A program made the translations under genes and the position numbers. Below the pieces are notes generated by a model. That model was not told the origin of the DNA. It was given only the letters and a program-made list of their open reading frames with translations, and did not search any database. A stretch of DNA of 64,000 bases from Prevotella sp. (lineage in GTDB: Bacteria; Bacteroidota; Bacteroidia; Bacteroidales; Bacteroidaceae), in assembly GCA_017554105.1 (NCBI GenBank), contig JAFZIY010000017.1:1-64000 (forward strand), read 5' to 3'. Shown here piece by piece: positions 9,136 to 20,087 of this stretch; the stretch's first letter is position 1, and each line of letters starts with the position of its first letter.

Positions 9136-9204
9136 AGTTAAAGAATTTAAGGAGTTAAGACGAATGCATAGTGCTAATGTCTTAACTCCTTAAATTCTTT
9201 AACT
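9136..9204. terminator. 26-bp perfect hairpin after lactate permease
   Basis: Arms 9136-9161 and 9179-9204 are perfectly complementary around a 17-base loop. The left arm contains TAAGGAGTTAA twice (9131-9141, 9149-9159). It separates two convergent genes. There is no strong U-tract, so it may act by structure alone or with Rho. Confidence 0.7.
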
Positions 9205-9213
9205 ACCCAAAAA

Positions 9214-11454
9214 TTAGTTTATCTCCACATTGGTTATCTCCGAGTCTTTGCCGCGATAGATTATGTCAACCTTAAAATTGGCATAGTCGCTGTAAATGTA
9301 AAGCGGTAACTGCTCCTCATACTTCGGCTCATAATCGAATACCAAATGTATGGCGGTGCCTGAGAGATAGTTGTCTTTAGGCATCAGAGCACCCTCAGAG
9401 TCTATCTGGTGCACGGAGAATACGGGGTCTATCATTGTAAGTACCCGCGGTAACTCTATCTTTAGGTTGTTGTCAGGACGACTGAACCATGCTCCGATAG
9501 TGCCCCAGAAGCCTCTCCCCTCTTTCGGATCATCCTCCGGCTGCAATACGGTAATGCCCGAGAGCAGCGTTTCCTTCAGTTTCTGCGGTTCTATGGAATA
9601 GTGCTTCAGGAACTCTTCCTTGTCCTTCTCCACCCTTGTGTTGCGTCCATTGTTCTTTCGAGCAAAAGAGATGGCATGGCTCTTCTTGTAATTGGCGTCA
9701 TCAACCCAGCAGATGCGGTCGTCGGTGATGGCAATGGCTCGTATGCGAGTGATGTCACCGTATTTCTTATCGTTGTAATTGAGCCTGACGGTGTCAAGAT
9801 CGGCAGTGGAGTGCTTGCCTATGATATTCATTGTCTTCGGCACGCGCACCACGTCATACTCGTCCTTGTACATGTCAGTATAGTGAATGCACAGGAATAC
9901 ACGCACATTCTCAAGGTCTAGGTCAGAGCGGTTGTTTATCTTCACGCGAAGCAGTTCATCGTCACTCCAGAACAACCATTTCGACTCGGGTTCAACCTCC
10001 ACATCGATGAACGAACTCTCGATGAGCAGTTGCTTGAAACTGCCATAAAGATGATCCTCACAGAACTGCATGTCAGAGAGCAGACCGTCATAAACGCCCT
10101 GGTTGCCACGACGGAAGAAATGCTTGAATATCTCGTCCTTACTCTGGTCAAGGTCACCCTTGTCAGCATGGTATTTCGCTTTCAGCAAATTAGGGCTGAA
10201 GAGTCCGTAACCTTCCATCTCCGAACGATAGAGACGAGTGAGATACTGTCCTTCAGGAGTCTTGTTCAGATAGGTACGTGCACGATAAGAATCAAGCATA
10301 TCCTTCAAATGGTCTGCCTGACGAGGATACTCTATGGCTGCCTGATCGAAATAAGACATTGCCTGCTGCATGTTACCCGTCTGCTGCTTCAGTACTCCCT
10401 TCAACACCAGCGCCGGAGCCGTGCGGTCTGGGTAACGCTGCATGTAGTCGTCGAGCATCACATCTGCCTCCCACTGGGCGCCATTCATTCCCTGGACACG
10501 TTTTGGCATAGAGTCGGGAATCATCACTTCACCACTTCTAACAAGTGTGGAGTCGGCACTTTGGGCGCCGGATGAAGACTGTTGCGTGCTGACCTGTGGG
10601 CGTTGGATGTTCGATGATGTGGCAGATGTACCGTTACCTCCCATGATAAGGCTGAACGACTTCAGTAGCATCGCCTCGCCGTTGTTGGGATACTGGTCGA
10701 GTATCTTCTGCGAATGGGAAAGCGCACTCGTCGGCTGCCCTGAATAAAGGTCGATATATGCACGGTCTTTCTCCATGCAGATGCGGTCGTACTCACGCAT
10801 ATACTTATGATAGATGGGTGCATAATCCGACAGATACTGCATATATGATGCACGCAGTTTCTCTATGTCCTGACGAATCTCCGACTTCAGTTTCTTGTCT
10901 TTCTCGTATTGATTGAAAGCAGAGTTTGTGGCGCGGTCGGCATCTTCTGATGTCAGTATACTGAAGATGGCTATCGGATCGCCCATCGTTGCAAGTGCTA
11001 TCTGTGCCACACTCTTGCCGTCGAGCGCACTACTGCCACCTGTCGCCGCACTACGTGCCAGCATCCACATGTCGCTCAACTGCTCGTCCATTACTTGCAG
11101 TTTATACATATACTGCAGTATGGGCAGCAGTTTCTGCTTCGCCTCGATGACATCAGGTGCAACGCCGGTATAGTCTTGCTGCGCCATGAGTTTCAGATAC
11201 TCGTTGAAGTTCTTAGAGTTAGCCTGCGCCATCTCGAGCGCATTGATAACCCTAACTGTCTGCTCGATGTCGTAGTCCTCGTTGGTTGTAAGGTCGGTAC
11301 GGTTAGTAAGTGCCTCGTATGCAGGCACAAACTTGTCCACAGGCTGATAGTGTTCAAGGTCAAGGGCACTCACCTCCTTCATCTTGTCTGTACATGCCGC
11401 AAGTATCAGCACCGCGACAACAATCATAAAACTGCTGATAAAACGTTTCATCAT
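9214..11454 (-). CDS. Large TPR-containing lipoprotein, function unknown
   Basis: 746 residues. A lipoprotein signal peptide with lipobox LAAC places the lipid-bearing cysteine at residue 21. An alpha-helical middle follows (about 40-400) with TPR-like helix pairs, e.g. the YSGQPTSALSHSQKILDQYPNNGEAMLL unit and the later VLKGVLKQQTGNMQQAMSYFDQAA unit, separated by a Ser/Gln-rich low-complexity stretch. The C-terminal third is beta-rich and looks like an extracytoplasmic interaction domain (repeated predicted strands around DLENVRVFLCIHY and GTAIHLVFDYEPK). I do not recognise a named family. A likely -33/-7 pair (CAAA 11507-11510, CGAAGATA 11479-11486, minus strand, 20-base spacer) lies just upstream. 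It is probably monocistronic and envelope-located. Confidence 0.75.
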   Translation of the reverse strand: MMKRFISSFMIVVAVLILAACTDKMKEVSALDLEHYQPVDKFVPAYEALTNRTDLTTNEDYDIEQTVRVINALEMAQANSKNFNEYLKLMAQQDYTGVAPDVIEAKQKLLPILQYMYKLQVMDEQLSDMWMLARSAATGGSSALDGKSVAQIALATMGDPIAIFSILTSEDADRATNSAFNQYEKDKKLKSEIRQDIEKLRASYMQYLSDYAPIYHKYMREYDRICMEKDRAYIDLYSGQPTSALSHSQKILDQYPNNGEAMLLKSFSLIMGGNGTSATSSNIQRPQVSTQQSSSGAQSADSTLVRSGEVMIPDSMPKRVQGMNGAQWEADVMLDDYMQRYPDRTAPALVLKGVLKQQTGNMQQAMSYFDQAAIEYPRQADHLKDMLDSYRARTYLNKTPEGQYLTRLYRSEMEGYGLFSPNLLKAKYHADKGDLDQSKDEIFKHFFRRGNQGVYDGLLSDMQFCEDHLYGSFKQLLIESSFIDVEVEPESKWLFWSDDELLRVKINNRSDLDLENVRVFLCIHYTDMYKDEYDVVRVPKTMNIIGKHSTADLDTVRLNYNDKKYGDITRIRAIAITDDRICWVDDANYKKSHAISFARKNNGRNTRVEKDKEEFLKHYSIEPQKLKETLLSGITVLQPEDDPKEGRGFWGTIGAWFSRPDNNLKIELPRVLTMIDPVFSVHQIDSEGALMPKDNYLSGTAIHLVFDYEPKYEEQLPLYIYSDYANFKVDIIYRGKDSEITNVEIN

Positions 11455-11522
11455 AATTGTATGAGTATTATTCGGGTGCGAAGATATAAAAAAGATTTGT
11501 CAACTCCAAATTATTTTTTTAC

Positions 11523-12131
11523 TTAGATATCGATGCCGTATCCAAGAGTGAACATGAAAGTGCTGTTACGTGATGTGTCGTTAGCACCCTGATCTTTATA
11601 GATGTGGGTTAGCCCGATGTTGTAACGCACGTCAAAGCAAATATTCCTATACTCGTATGAAATGCCCACGGGAACAGAGAAGTTAAAACCATTCATCAAA
11701 TCCTTATATTTACTGTCGACAAGTATTTCTGGCTGGACACCTACCTTTGCCGATAATCCATACTTTGTGGTAGCTACAAACATCAGCGGAACAATGATGT
11801 TGTTATGCTCCATTTTCAGTTTCTCGTCGAGTTCTGGCACATCGTCAAACTTAGTGCCTTGCTGACTGTAGAACACACCGCCACTAAGGGCAACGGCATT
11901 ACTCATCTGATACTGCAACTCAGCACCTGCCACAATGCCTGCCTTGTACTTGGCATCGGCACGGCCATCCATAATACTACTGGAAGTAAAGAACACCTTG
12001 TCGCCAGTGAACTTTGAGAGCGTCATGCCCACTCGGGGATAAAGCGTGAGGGTTCCTACTGGTTTCTGAGCAGATGCAGAAACAACAACAAAAGAAAAAA
12101 CAAATGCGATAAACAACTTCTTGATATTCAT
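11523..12131 (-). CDS. Small outer-membrane beta-barrel protein (PorT/OmpA-barrel-like)
   Basis: 202 residues. The signal peptide MNIKKLFIAFVFSFVVVSASA is followed by a short sequence of alternating strands typical of the eight-stranded 'outer membrane protein beta-barrel' family of Bacteroidota. Examples are GTLTLYPRVGMTLSKFTG, YKAGIVAGAELQYQMS and FDVRYNIGLTHIY, ending TLGYGIDI. No enzymatic motif is present. It lies between two other minus-strand genes, 68 bases from the lipoprotein gene and about 110 from the xylanase gene, with a terminator between it and the xylanase. It is probably transcribed separately. Specific function not known. Confidence 0.8.
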   Translation of the reverse strand: MNIKKLFIAFVFSFVVVSASAQKPVGTLTLYPRVGMTLSKFTGDKVFFTSSSIMDGRADAKYKAGIVAGAELQYQMSNAVALSGGVFYSQQGTKFDDVPELDEKLKMEHNNIIVPLMFVATTKYGLSAKVGVQPEILVDSKYKDLMNGFNFSVPVGISYEYRNICFDVRYNIGLTHIYKDQGANDTSRNSTFMFTLGYGIDI

Positions 12132-12187
12132 AATAAACGTTTTCTTTTATAAACGTTATGCTCATGTTTTTATTATAACATACGGAA

Positions 12188-12217
12188 CAAAAAAGCACCG
12201 CCACTAGGACGGTGCTT
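12188..12217 (-). terminator. Terminator of xylanase/esterase gene
   Basis: GC-rich hairpin (GCACCG 12195-12200 pairing with CGGTGC 12210-12215, extended by A-T pairs) followed on the minus strand by a U-run (A-run at 12189-12194). It lies 28 bases past the stop codon of the gene ending at 12245. Confidence 0.8.
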
Positions 12218-12244
12218 GACTTTAAATATCAAAGAATATTCAGA

Positions 12245-14458
<2,214 letters not shown>

Positions 14459-14604
14459 TCAATTCCTTCATGTCACGTTTGCAAAGATAAGGAAAAAACA
14501 TGATACATACGTGCCACAATGTAACAATTTCTTCACAATATGTATCTTTGGGCAAATGCGAAACAAATAGTAATGAACATAAAGACAAATTCATCAAAGG
14601 CCAT

Positions 14605-14639
14605 AAAAAAGATGTTCCCAAGTTTTGCAACCTGGGAAC
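14605..14639 (-). terminator. Terminator of TonB receptor gene
   Basis: Stem GTTCCCA (14614-14620) with TGGGAAC (14633-14639) and a minus-strand U-tract (A-run 14605-14610). It lies 39 bases behind the stop codon at 14678. Confidence 0.8.
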
Positions 14640-14677
14640 TTAGATTAAACACTATCTAAAAGTATAATTCTTTACTA

Positions 14678-17083
14678 CTAGAAATGGAACTTTAAGTCAA
14701 CACCCATCTGAATAGGGTTACCGCGCTGTGCAAAATACTGGCCGGTGGAAGTGTTCAATGAGGCAAAGGTGTTATAGCGTGTATCCGTAAGGTTTCGTCC
14801 CCAGAGACTGAGCGTCATGAAACCAAAGTTCGCATCGGCATGAGCACCAAGTATGCAATAGAGTTTCTGAGAGTATGTATTTGCCTCGTCCCAATACGTC
14901 TTGCCCTGCGCATAGGCATTCGCTCCAATGGTTATGGCACGCAATCCACTGTCTGATACTGGGAAAGTGTAGTCGGCAAAACAACTTAGTGTATGCTCGG
15001 GAACAAAGGGCACGCGATTGTCCTTGTAACTGATAGTCACTTCCTTGCCATCAACAATCTCTGCATCATCATATTCCTTGAATGCCGCATGAGTATAGCC
15101 ATAGGCTGCCGACCATGAAAGACGATTATCAAATGCCTTGCCTCGCAACGTAAGCTCTACGCCACAACTATAGCTCTTTCCTGCATTTACCATCATTCGT
15201 CCAAATCCATAGTTGCCTGCCATTACTGACAATTGCTGGTCGCGCACCTGCATATAGAATGCCGAGAGGTCCAACTGCGTACTATTTCCGAAAAGATTAA
15301 GATGGGCACCGGCCTCATAGTTCCAACTCACCTCAGGCTTGAATGCTATGGTGTTATTCACGTTGTCATAGTCATCGCTAGTGTGCGGAATATCATAACT
15401 TGAGCGATTTGCCATGCTGCTATTTGCATTTAACTCTGTCTGAAGAATATCAGAAAACATCTGAATGTTGAAACCTCCAGCACGATAGCCTTTGCTTACG
15501 GTGGCGTAGATATTGCTACCCGTCTCGTCAAGCCTATAGCTGATGCCGAATTTAGGAAGCAACTGATTGAAATCGCTTGTATCACGCCCGTCATAGACAG
15601 AAGAAAGGATGTTTGTCGCATGCTGTCCCATTACATCTGCGGTCATTGCCATCATTGCCGAGGTGTCATAGTGAACCTTCGCATGCGTATAATCATAGCG
15701 TAAACCGAGCGTAAGTGTCAGTCGGTCAATGATGAAATTGCTCTCATGGAAGAAACCGAGGTTGAACTGCGGAGTATGGAAGAGCCCCGGCACTATCATG
15801 TCTGCAGTCATCGACACTCCTCCTGCTCTTTCTATCGCTGCCGCTGCTGCCGCTTGTGCCGCTGCCGCAGACATACCCTGGGCCTCCATCCTTGCAGCCA
15901 TCGAAGCAAGCATGGAGTTGTACATCTGTGTTTCTATCGACTTCGCTATGCGGGCAGTGAAGTCTGCGTCAAAAAATACTGGCGCACAAGTCTTCAGCCA
16001 AAGATATGAGCCGAAGGCACCTGTGGTCCACTGCCAAATACCTGGTTTGTTACTCTTCAGCGCAAGTTCCTGACTAATCGAATTCTGCAACTGACGCTGC
16101 TCCATATGCATCAAGTCGGAAGGCAGATAGTCGATATCCATCATCATATAGTCTTTCAGATGCTGGTATGATGTTGTGGAGAAGAAATCGAAATAGTTGC
16201 CGGCAAACTTCAGGTTCAAAGCACTATTGAGCATGTTACGACGATAGTTGCCCTGATGGTTTGTCGTGGGATCTGCCGTCTCACCTGTGTTGAAATCCAT
16301 TATACCATAGGGGAACCCGTTCTGTCTTACATACTGATAGTCGGCAATGAGGTCTGCGGTCCATCGCTTGTGGTCACTGTATGCCAAGCGCAGTTTTCCA
16401 CCTGCCTCATTATATTTGTCTGCACGCTCTCCTGTCGTCTGATTGCGGAAAAAGCCGTTCTGTCCGTTATAGAATCCTGCAATTGACATTGCAAGGCGTT
16501 TGCCAAGACGTGCATAGTGTTCCATCTGAACGTTGCGGTACCAGTGTGTGCCCCACCCTAACGACACGTCAGTGCCTTCATAGTTAAACGGGTTCTTTGA
16601 ATACATACGTATCATTCCACCCTCGGTGTTTAGTCCGTAGAGCGTTCCCTGTGGACCACGCAGAACGTCGATGCGGTCGATGGAATAGGTATGGAAATTG
16701 AACTGACTCTTCGTTGCCAACGGCATACCGTCAACATATATGCCAACAGCAGGACTATTAACACGCGAACCGATACCTCTGACATATATTGATGAGGTAT
16801 ATCGCGAGCCATAGTTAGGCATAGCAAGTGACGGTACGTATGTTGCGACCTCTCGCAGGTCACGTGTTCCAAGTGCAACTATGTCATCCAACGAGAACAT
16901 GGAAGAACTTACAGGCTGTAGGCGTAAGCGAAACTGTTCTTTAGGTTGTGACACTACGACTACCTCATCGAGGTCATATACACGAGAGCTGTCTGCAAGA
17001 GATGTCTCATTGATTATGTCTTTAACGTCTGCCGAGGCAGTGACAACAGCAAAAAGTGCTGCAATTAGTATAGGATTTCTCAT
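14678..17083 (-). CDS. TonB-dependent outer-membrane receptor (siderophore-type)
   Basis: 801 residues with a signal peptide (about 1-18), a TonB-box-like YDLDEVVVVS (about 36-45), and a plug domain with SIYVRGIGSR, AVGIYVDGMP and IDVLRGPQGTLYGLNTEGGMIRM. A long 22-strand-type barrel follows and ends QMGVDLKFHF. Size and absence of a SusC-type N-terminal domain fit a siderophore or cofactor receptor. Oddity: about residue 405 an extracellular loop carries an alanine-rich run (SAAAAQAAAAAAIERAGG), very unlike the rest of the barrel and probably an exposed helix. No partner gene is adjacent. A -7-like CAAAGGTA (17112-17119) with an imperfect -33 lies upstream; the terminator is at 14605-14639. 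Confidence 0.9.
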   Translation of the reverse strand: MRNPILIAALFAVVTASADVKDIINETSLADSSRVYDLDEVVVVSQPKEQFRLRLQPVSSSMFSLDDIVALGTRDLREVATYVPSLAMPNYGSRYTSSIYVRGIGSRVNSPAVGIYVDGMPLATKSQFNFHTYSIDRIDVLRGPQGTLYGLNTEGGMIRMYSKNPFNYEGTDVSLGWGTHWYRNVQMEHYARLGKRLAMSIAGFYNGQNGFFRNQTTGERADKYNEAGGKLRLAYSDHKRWTADLIADYQYVRQNGFPYGIMDFNTGETADPTTNHQGNYRRNMLNSALNLKFAGNYFDFFSTTSYQHLKDYMMMDIDYLPSDLMHMEQRQLQNSISQELALKSNKPGIWQWTTGAFGSYLWLKTCAPVFFDADFTARIAKSIETQMYNSMLASMAARMEAQGMSAAAAQAAAAAAIERAGGVSMTADMIVPGLFHTPQFNLGFFHESNFIIDRLTLTLGLRYDYTHAKVHYDTSAMMAMTADVMGQHATNILSSVYDGRDTSDFNQLLPKFGISYRLDETGSNIYATVSKGYRAGGFNIQMFSDILQTELNANSSMANRSSYDIPHTSDDYDNVNNTIAFKPEVSWNYEAGAHLNLFGNSTQLDLSAFYMQVRDQQLSVMAGNYGFGRMMVNAGKSYSCGVELTLRGKAFDNRLSWSAAYGYTHAAFKEYDDAEIVDGKEVTISYKDNRVPFVPEHTLSCFADYTFPVSDSGLRAITIGANAYAQGKTYWDEANTYSQKLYCILGAHADANFGFMTLSLWGRNLTDTRYNTFASLNTSTGQYFAQRGNPIQMGVDLKFHF

Positions 17084-17196
17084 TTTTTATAACGAAACAT
17101 TTTTCAGGCTGCAAAGGTAATGAAAATAACCTTCATATGCAATCCCTATTTATGTGGATTTTGCATCAACACCTGGACTGTCTCTTAGGATATATA

Positions 17197-18201
17197 CTAC
17201 TCGTTGATTGCTCCACATGCAGAACAACGCCCCTTGCTGTGCATCGGCTGACCACAGTTGCCACAGACATAGAACGCACGGGAATGGCGGTAATAGCGCC
17301 AAAGAGCAAAGACTATGTATGCAGCAAGCAAAAAGTAGCCAACGTACCATAGTGTAGTGACGCTGAATATGATGTAGTCGGCAGCACAAACAGCAGCAAG
17401 ACCGCAGAGATAAAGCACCGCCTCACCAAAGGGCAGACGATGGCGCACCACATCGACACTTGCCAGTCCTACAATGAGCATCGCCCACACCGAGACAAGG
17501 AAAATGGCAAGCACAGGCTCAACGACAAAGGGGTTGAGCGTAGGATGGAAGTAGAACCCACGCCATGTGTCAGGCGCAAAGTTCTGTATGCTGGCATAGA
17601 ATGAGGCTGAAGTTGCCACTATAAGGGTAAGCAACGTAGGATAGAAAGAGGCGATGTCGTTGAAATGCACTATCTTATCATTACGACGCAAAATCGTTCT
17701 CACGATATAGGCTGCCGCAATGAGTATTATGACCACGATGAAAATGGTATAATGAATATCACTGAAAATGGAGATGAACTGTGAGATAGGGTCGTCAGGC
17801 ACAACCGCAGGCAACAGTTCTGACTCATGAATCCAGCCAAACGTAAACTGATCGTGTGCCACCTGTACCCAGATGCTGTCTATCTCGTCATTAGGAACCA
17901 TGTGTATCTCGGCAACAACTACGTGGTCTCCTTTAGAAAGCTGTAACGTATCGGTTGGCATTCCAACCACCACCTCCTCAGGCAATTGCTTAAGGAGGAA
18001 CAAGGAGTCGGCACTGACCACGAAGTTATAGTTCTCTGAATAGTGATGCTCACGAGCAAAGCGCAGACTGTCTCTCTGCTTCTCATTAAGCATACTATCC
18101 ATATCTCCGCCCTTAGGCAAGACTCTCTTTCCACAAGAACTGAGCGCGAACATGAGAACCGACAATATGACGGCAAAATAATATATCTTTCTATTCCGCA
18201 T
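17197..18201 (-). CDS. Lipoprotein/membrane protein with SH3-like domain and C-terminal zinc ribbon
   Basis: I place the start at ATG 18201 (334 residues, MRNRKIYYFAVILSVLMFAL...). This gives a normal lipoprotein signal (lipobox ALSSC, Cys23). It also overlaps the stop of the preceding U32 gene by 11 bases, suggesting translational coupling; longer in-frame starts would lie inside that gene. After the signal come an extracytoplasmic SH3-like stretch (about 70-145, GDHVVVAEIH...WVQVAHDQFTFGWIHESEL), five or so transmembrane helices, and a cytoplasmic zinc ribbon CGNCGQPMHSKGRCSACG. A lipoprotein signal combined with a terminal zinc ribbon is unusual. Function unknown; the operon with metA and the RlhA-like gene gives no clear hint. 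Confidence 0.75.
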   Translation of the reverse strand: MRNRKIYYFAVILSVLMFALSSCGKRVLPKGGDMDSMLNEKQRDSLRFAREHHYSENYNFVVSADSLFLLKQLPEEVVVGMPTDTLQLSKGDHVVVAEIHMVPNDEIDSIWVQVAHDQFTFGWIHESELLPAVVPDDPISQFISIFSDIHYTIFIVVIILIAAAYIVRTILRRNDKIVHFNDIASFYPTLLTLIVATSASFYASIQNFAPDTWRGFYFHPTLNPFVVEPVLAIFLVSVWAMLIVGLASVDVVRHRLPFGEAVLYLCGLAAVCAADYIIFSVTTLWYVGYFLLAAYIVFALWRYYRHSRAFYVCGNCGQPMHSKGRCSACGAINE

Positions 18202-20044
18202 ATACCAACATCTGACAGTTTTTACAATCGAACTGCAACGGGAAACGACGACCGTCGGGAAGCACCAGACACAACGGTTCACGCCAAGAGGGTTTCTCAC
18301 CACCATTCTTCACGCAATAGCCGTAGCTGTAACGCAGGCAATGGCGGCACTGCATCAACAAGGCTCCCTTTGAAGGAGGCTTTATCTCGAATGCCTCACC
18401 GATGTTCTCTGTGCCACACGACTCATAGAACTCACGTGCAAGGTGGTTGCTTATATTATACAAATAAGGTAATGTCGCCCTGGGAGGAGACTTCATATCG
18501 TGAGTCTCATTCTCCATATTAGCCTGTGGTTTAACCTTGATACTGTCGGCAATGGCTTCAGAAAGACGAGCACATACATCACGGCGAAGGGTGGAAAGCA
18601 TACTCGACGGTATGAAGAAATTGAACGATGGCGGATTGAAACTCAGGTCATCACACTCGAACTGAGTATCTCCCAAACGCTTTAACTGACGCTCATAATT
18701 CTCACGTTGTGGTGTTCGAGCCTCCTGCTTCTCTATAGCCAACGACGAGGTGGCCTTAATGCATTTATCTACCTCTGTACCAATCACTTTCGCTTCAAGA
18801 CTAAAGCCTTCATCAGTCTCACTCAATACCATCGACAAAGCTATTCTACGAGATGCTGACTGCTTGAGCAATTCACGTTCAAATGCCTGGTCATTGTTGC
18901 GATATAACGACATCCCCACTTTCAGCGTGTGCGGAGTCTTTGCTGGATAAAGACAGTTTTTATCTGCCCTGTTCACCCGGAAGCCTTCAAGTTCGTGGTC
19001 GGCATTGATATAGCACAATCCGTCACCATTTGCGAAAGAAGCAGTACCTGCCACCTTTATCCACTTGTGACTAATCTCCTTTACCTTACCCACGTACTCA
19101 CCAATGGCTTTAGGAGTATCGGGGGAGGATATGTCTTGTTTCCTCCCATCGAGGAAATAATTGGTAAAGCCTCGGTTGAAGGTCTTCTTTAGATTAGAAA
19201 CGAACGAATAGGTTGCTGTGCCAAGTGATGCACGTGAGAGTCGTCCACCACTCTTCTGTACAATCTGATTGAGTCGGTCACTATATGCCGCCACCACATT
19301 CTTAACATATATGACATCCTTCAGGCGTCCCTCTATTTTGAATGAGGTGGCACCAGCGTCTATCAACTGCTCCAATCGGTCTATCTGACACATGTCCTTT
19401 AACGACAACAGATATCTGTCACGGTCAATCCTGTTACCTTCTGCATCCTCCAGTCCGAATTTCAAACGGCAGAACTGAGCACATTCGCCACGGTTGGCAC
19501 TGCGCCCGAAGCAATACTGTGACGCATAGCATTGACCACTGTAACTGACACATAAAGCCCCATGCACGAATACCTCAAGTTCTACGTCAGGCACCTCCTT
19601 ATGAATCTTCGAAATCTCTGATACAGACAACTCTCGTGCCAAGACTACACGCTTGAAACCTAGGGAACGCAACCACCGCACCTTTTCCACGGTGCGGTTA
19701 TCAGTCTGAGTACTTGCATGAAGCGGGATTGACGTGCGCGATATAATAGACATGTCCTGTACAAGGATGGCATCCACGCCTATACGTTGCAGGTCGTTGA
19801 GCAACTGTTCGGTAGCCTCCAGTTCATCGTCATAGATTATGGTATTAACTGTGACGTACACCTTAGCGGCAAACTGGTGAGCATAGTGGCACAACTGTTC
19901 TATATCCTCAATAGAATTGCCGGCAGCAGCGCGGGCACCGAAGCGTTGAGCCCCGATATATACAGCATCAGCCCCATGTGAGATGGCTGCGATGCCACAT
20001 TCCAAATCCTTTGCCGGTGCAAGCAGTTCTATTTTTCGTCTCAC
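18191..20044 (-). CDS. U32-family protein, RlhA-like (23S rRNA hydroxylase type)
   Basis: 617 residues. The N-terminal TIM-barrel-like U32 domain starts IELLAPAKDLECGIAAISHG with the signature VEVFVHGALCVSYSGQC (about 150-170) and Cys-containing CAQFCR further on. The C-terminal half resembles the extra domain (DUF3656-type) found in the larger U32 proteins. Although called peptidases or collagenases, characterised members are RNA-modifying: E. coli RlhA is needed for 5-hydroxycytidine at 23S rRNA position 2501, and TrhP for tRNA. Length and architecture fit RlhA best. It sits 43 bases after metA and overlaps the next gene, so it is mid-operon. Confidence 0.83.
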   Translation of the reverse strand: MRRKIELLAPAKDLECGIAAISHGADAVYIGAQRFGARAAAGNSIEDIEQLCHYAHQFAAKVYVTVNTIIYDDELEATEQLLNDLQRIGVDAILVQDMSIISRTSIPLHASTQTDNRTVEKVRWLRSLGFKRVVLARELSVSEISKIHKEVPDVELEVFVHGALCVSYSGQCYASQYCFGRSANRGECAQFCRLKFGLEDAEGNRIDRDRYLLSLKDMCQIDRLEQLIDAGATSFKIEGRLKDVIYVKNVVAAYSDRLNQIVQKSGGRLSRASLGTATYSFVSNLKKTFNRGFTNYFLDGRKQDISSPDTPKAIGEYVGKVKEISHKWIKVAGTASFANGDGLCYINADHELEGFRVNRADKNCLYPAKTPHTLKVGMSLYRNNDQAFERELLKQSASRRIALSMVLSETDEGFSLEAKVIGTEVDKCIKATSSLAIEKQEARTPQRENYERQLKRLGDTQFECDDLSFNPPSFNFFIPSSMLSTLRRDVCARLSEAIADSIKVKPQANMENETHDMKSPPRATLPYLYNISNHLAREFYESCGTENIGEAFEIKPPSKGALLMQCRHCLRYSYGYCVKNGGEKPSWREPLCLVLPDGRRFPLQFDCKNCQMLVYAE

Positions 20045-20087
20045 TGTTATGAGTTTATGTTCTTTCCCTTACGGGGATAAAAGTGAG

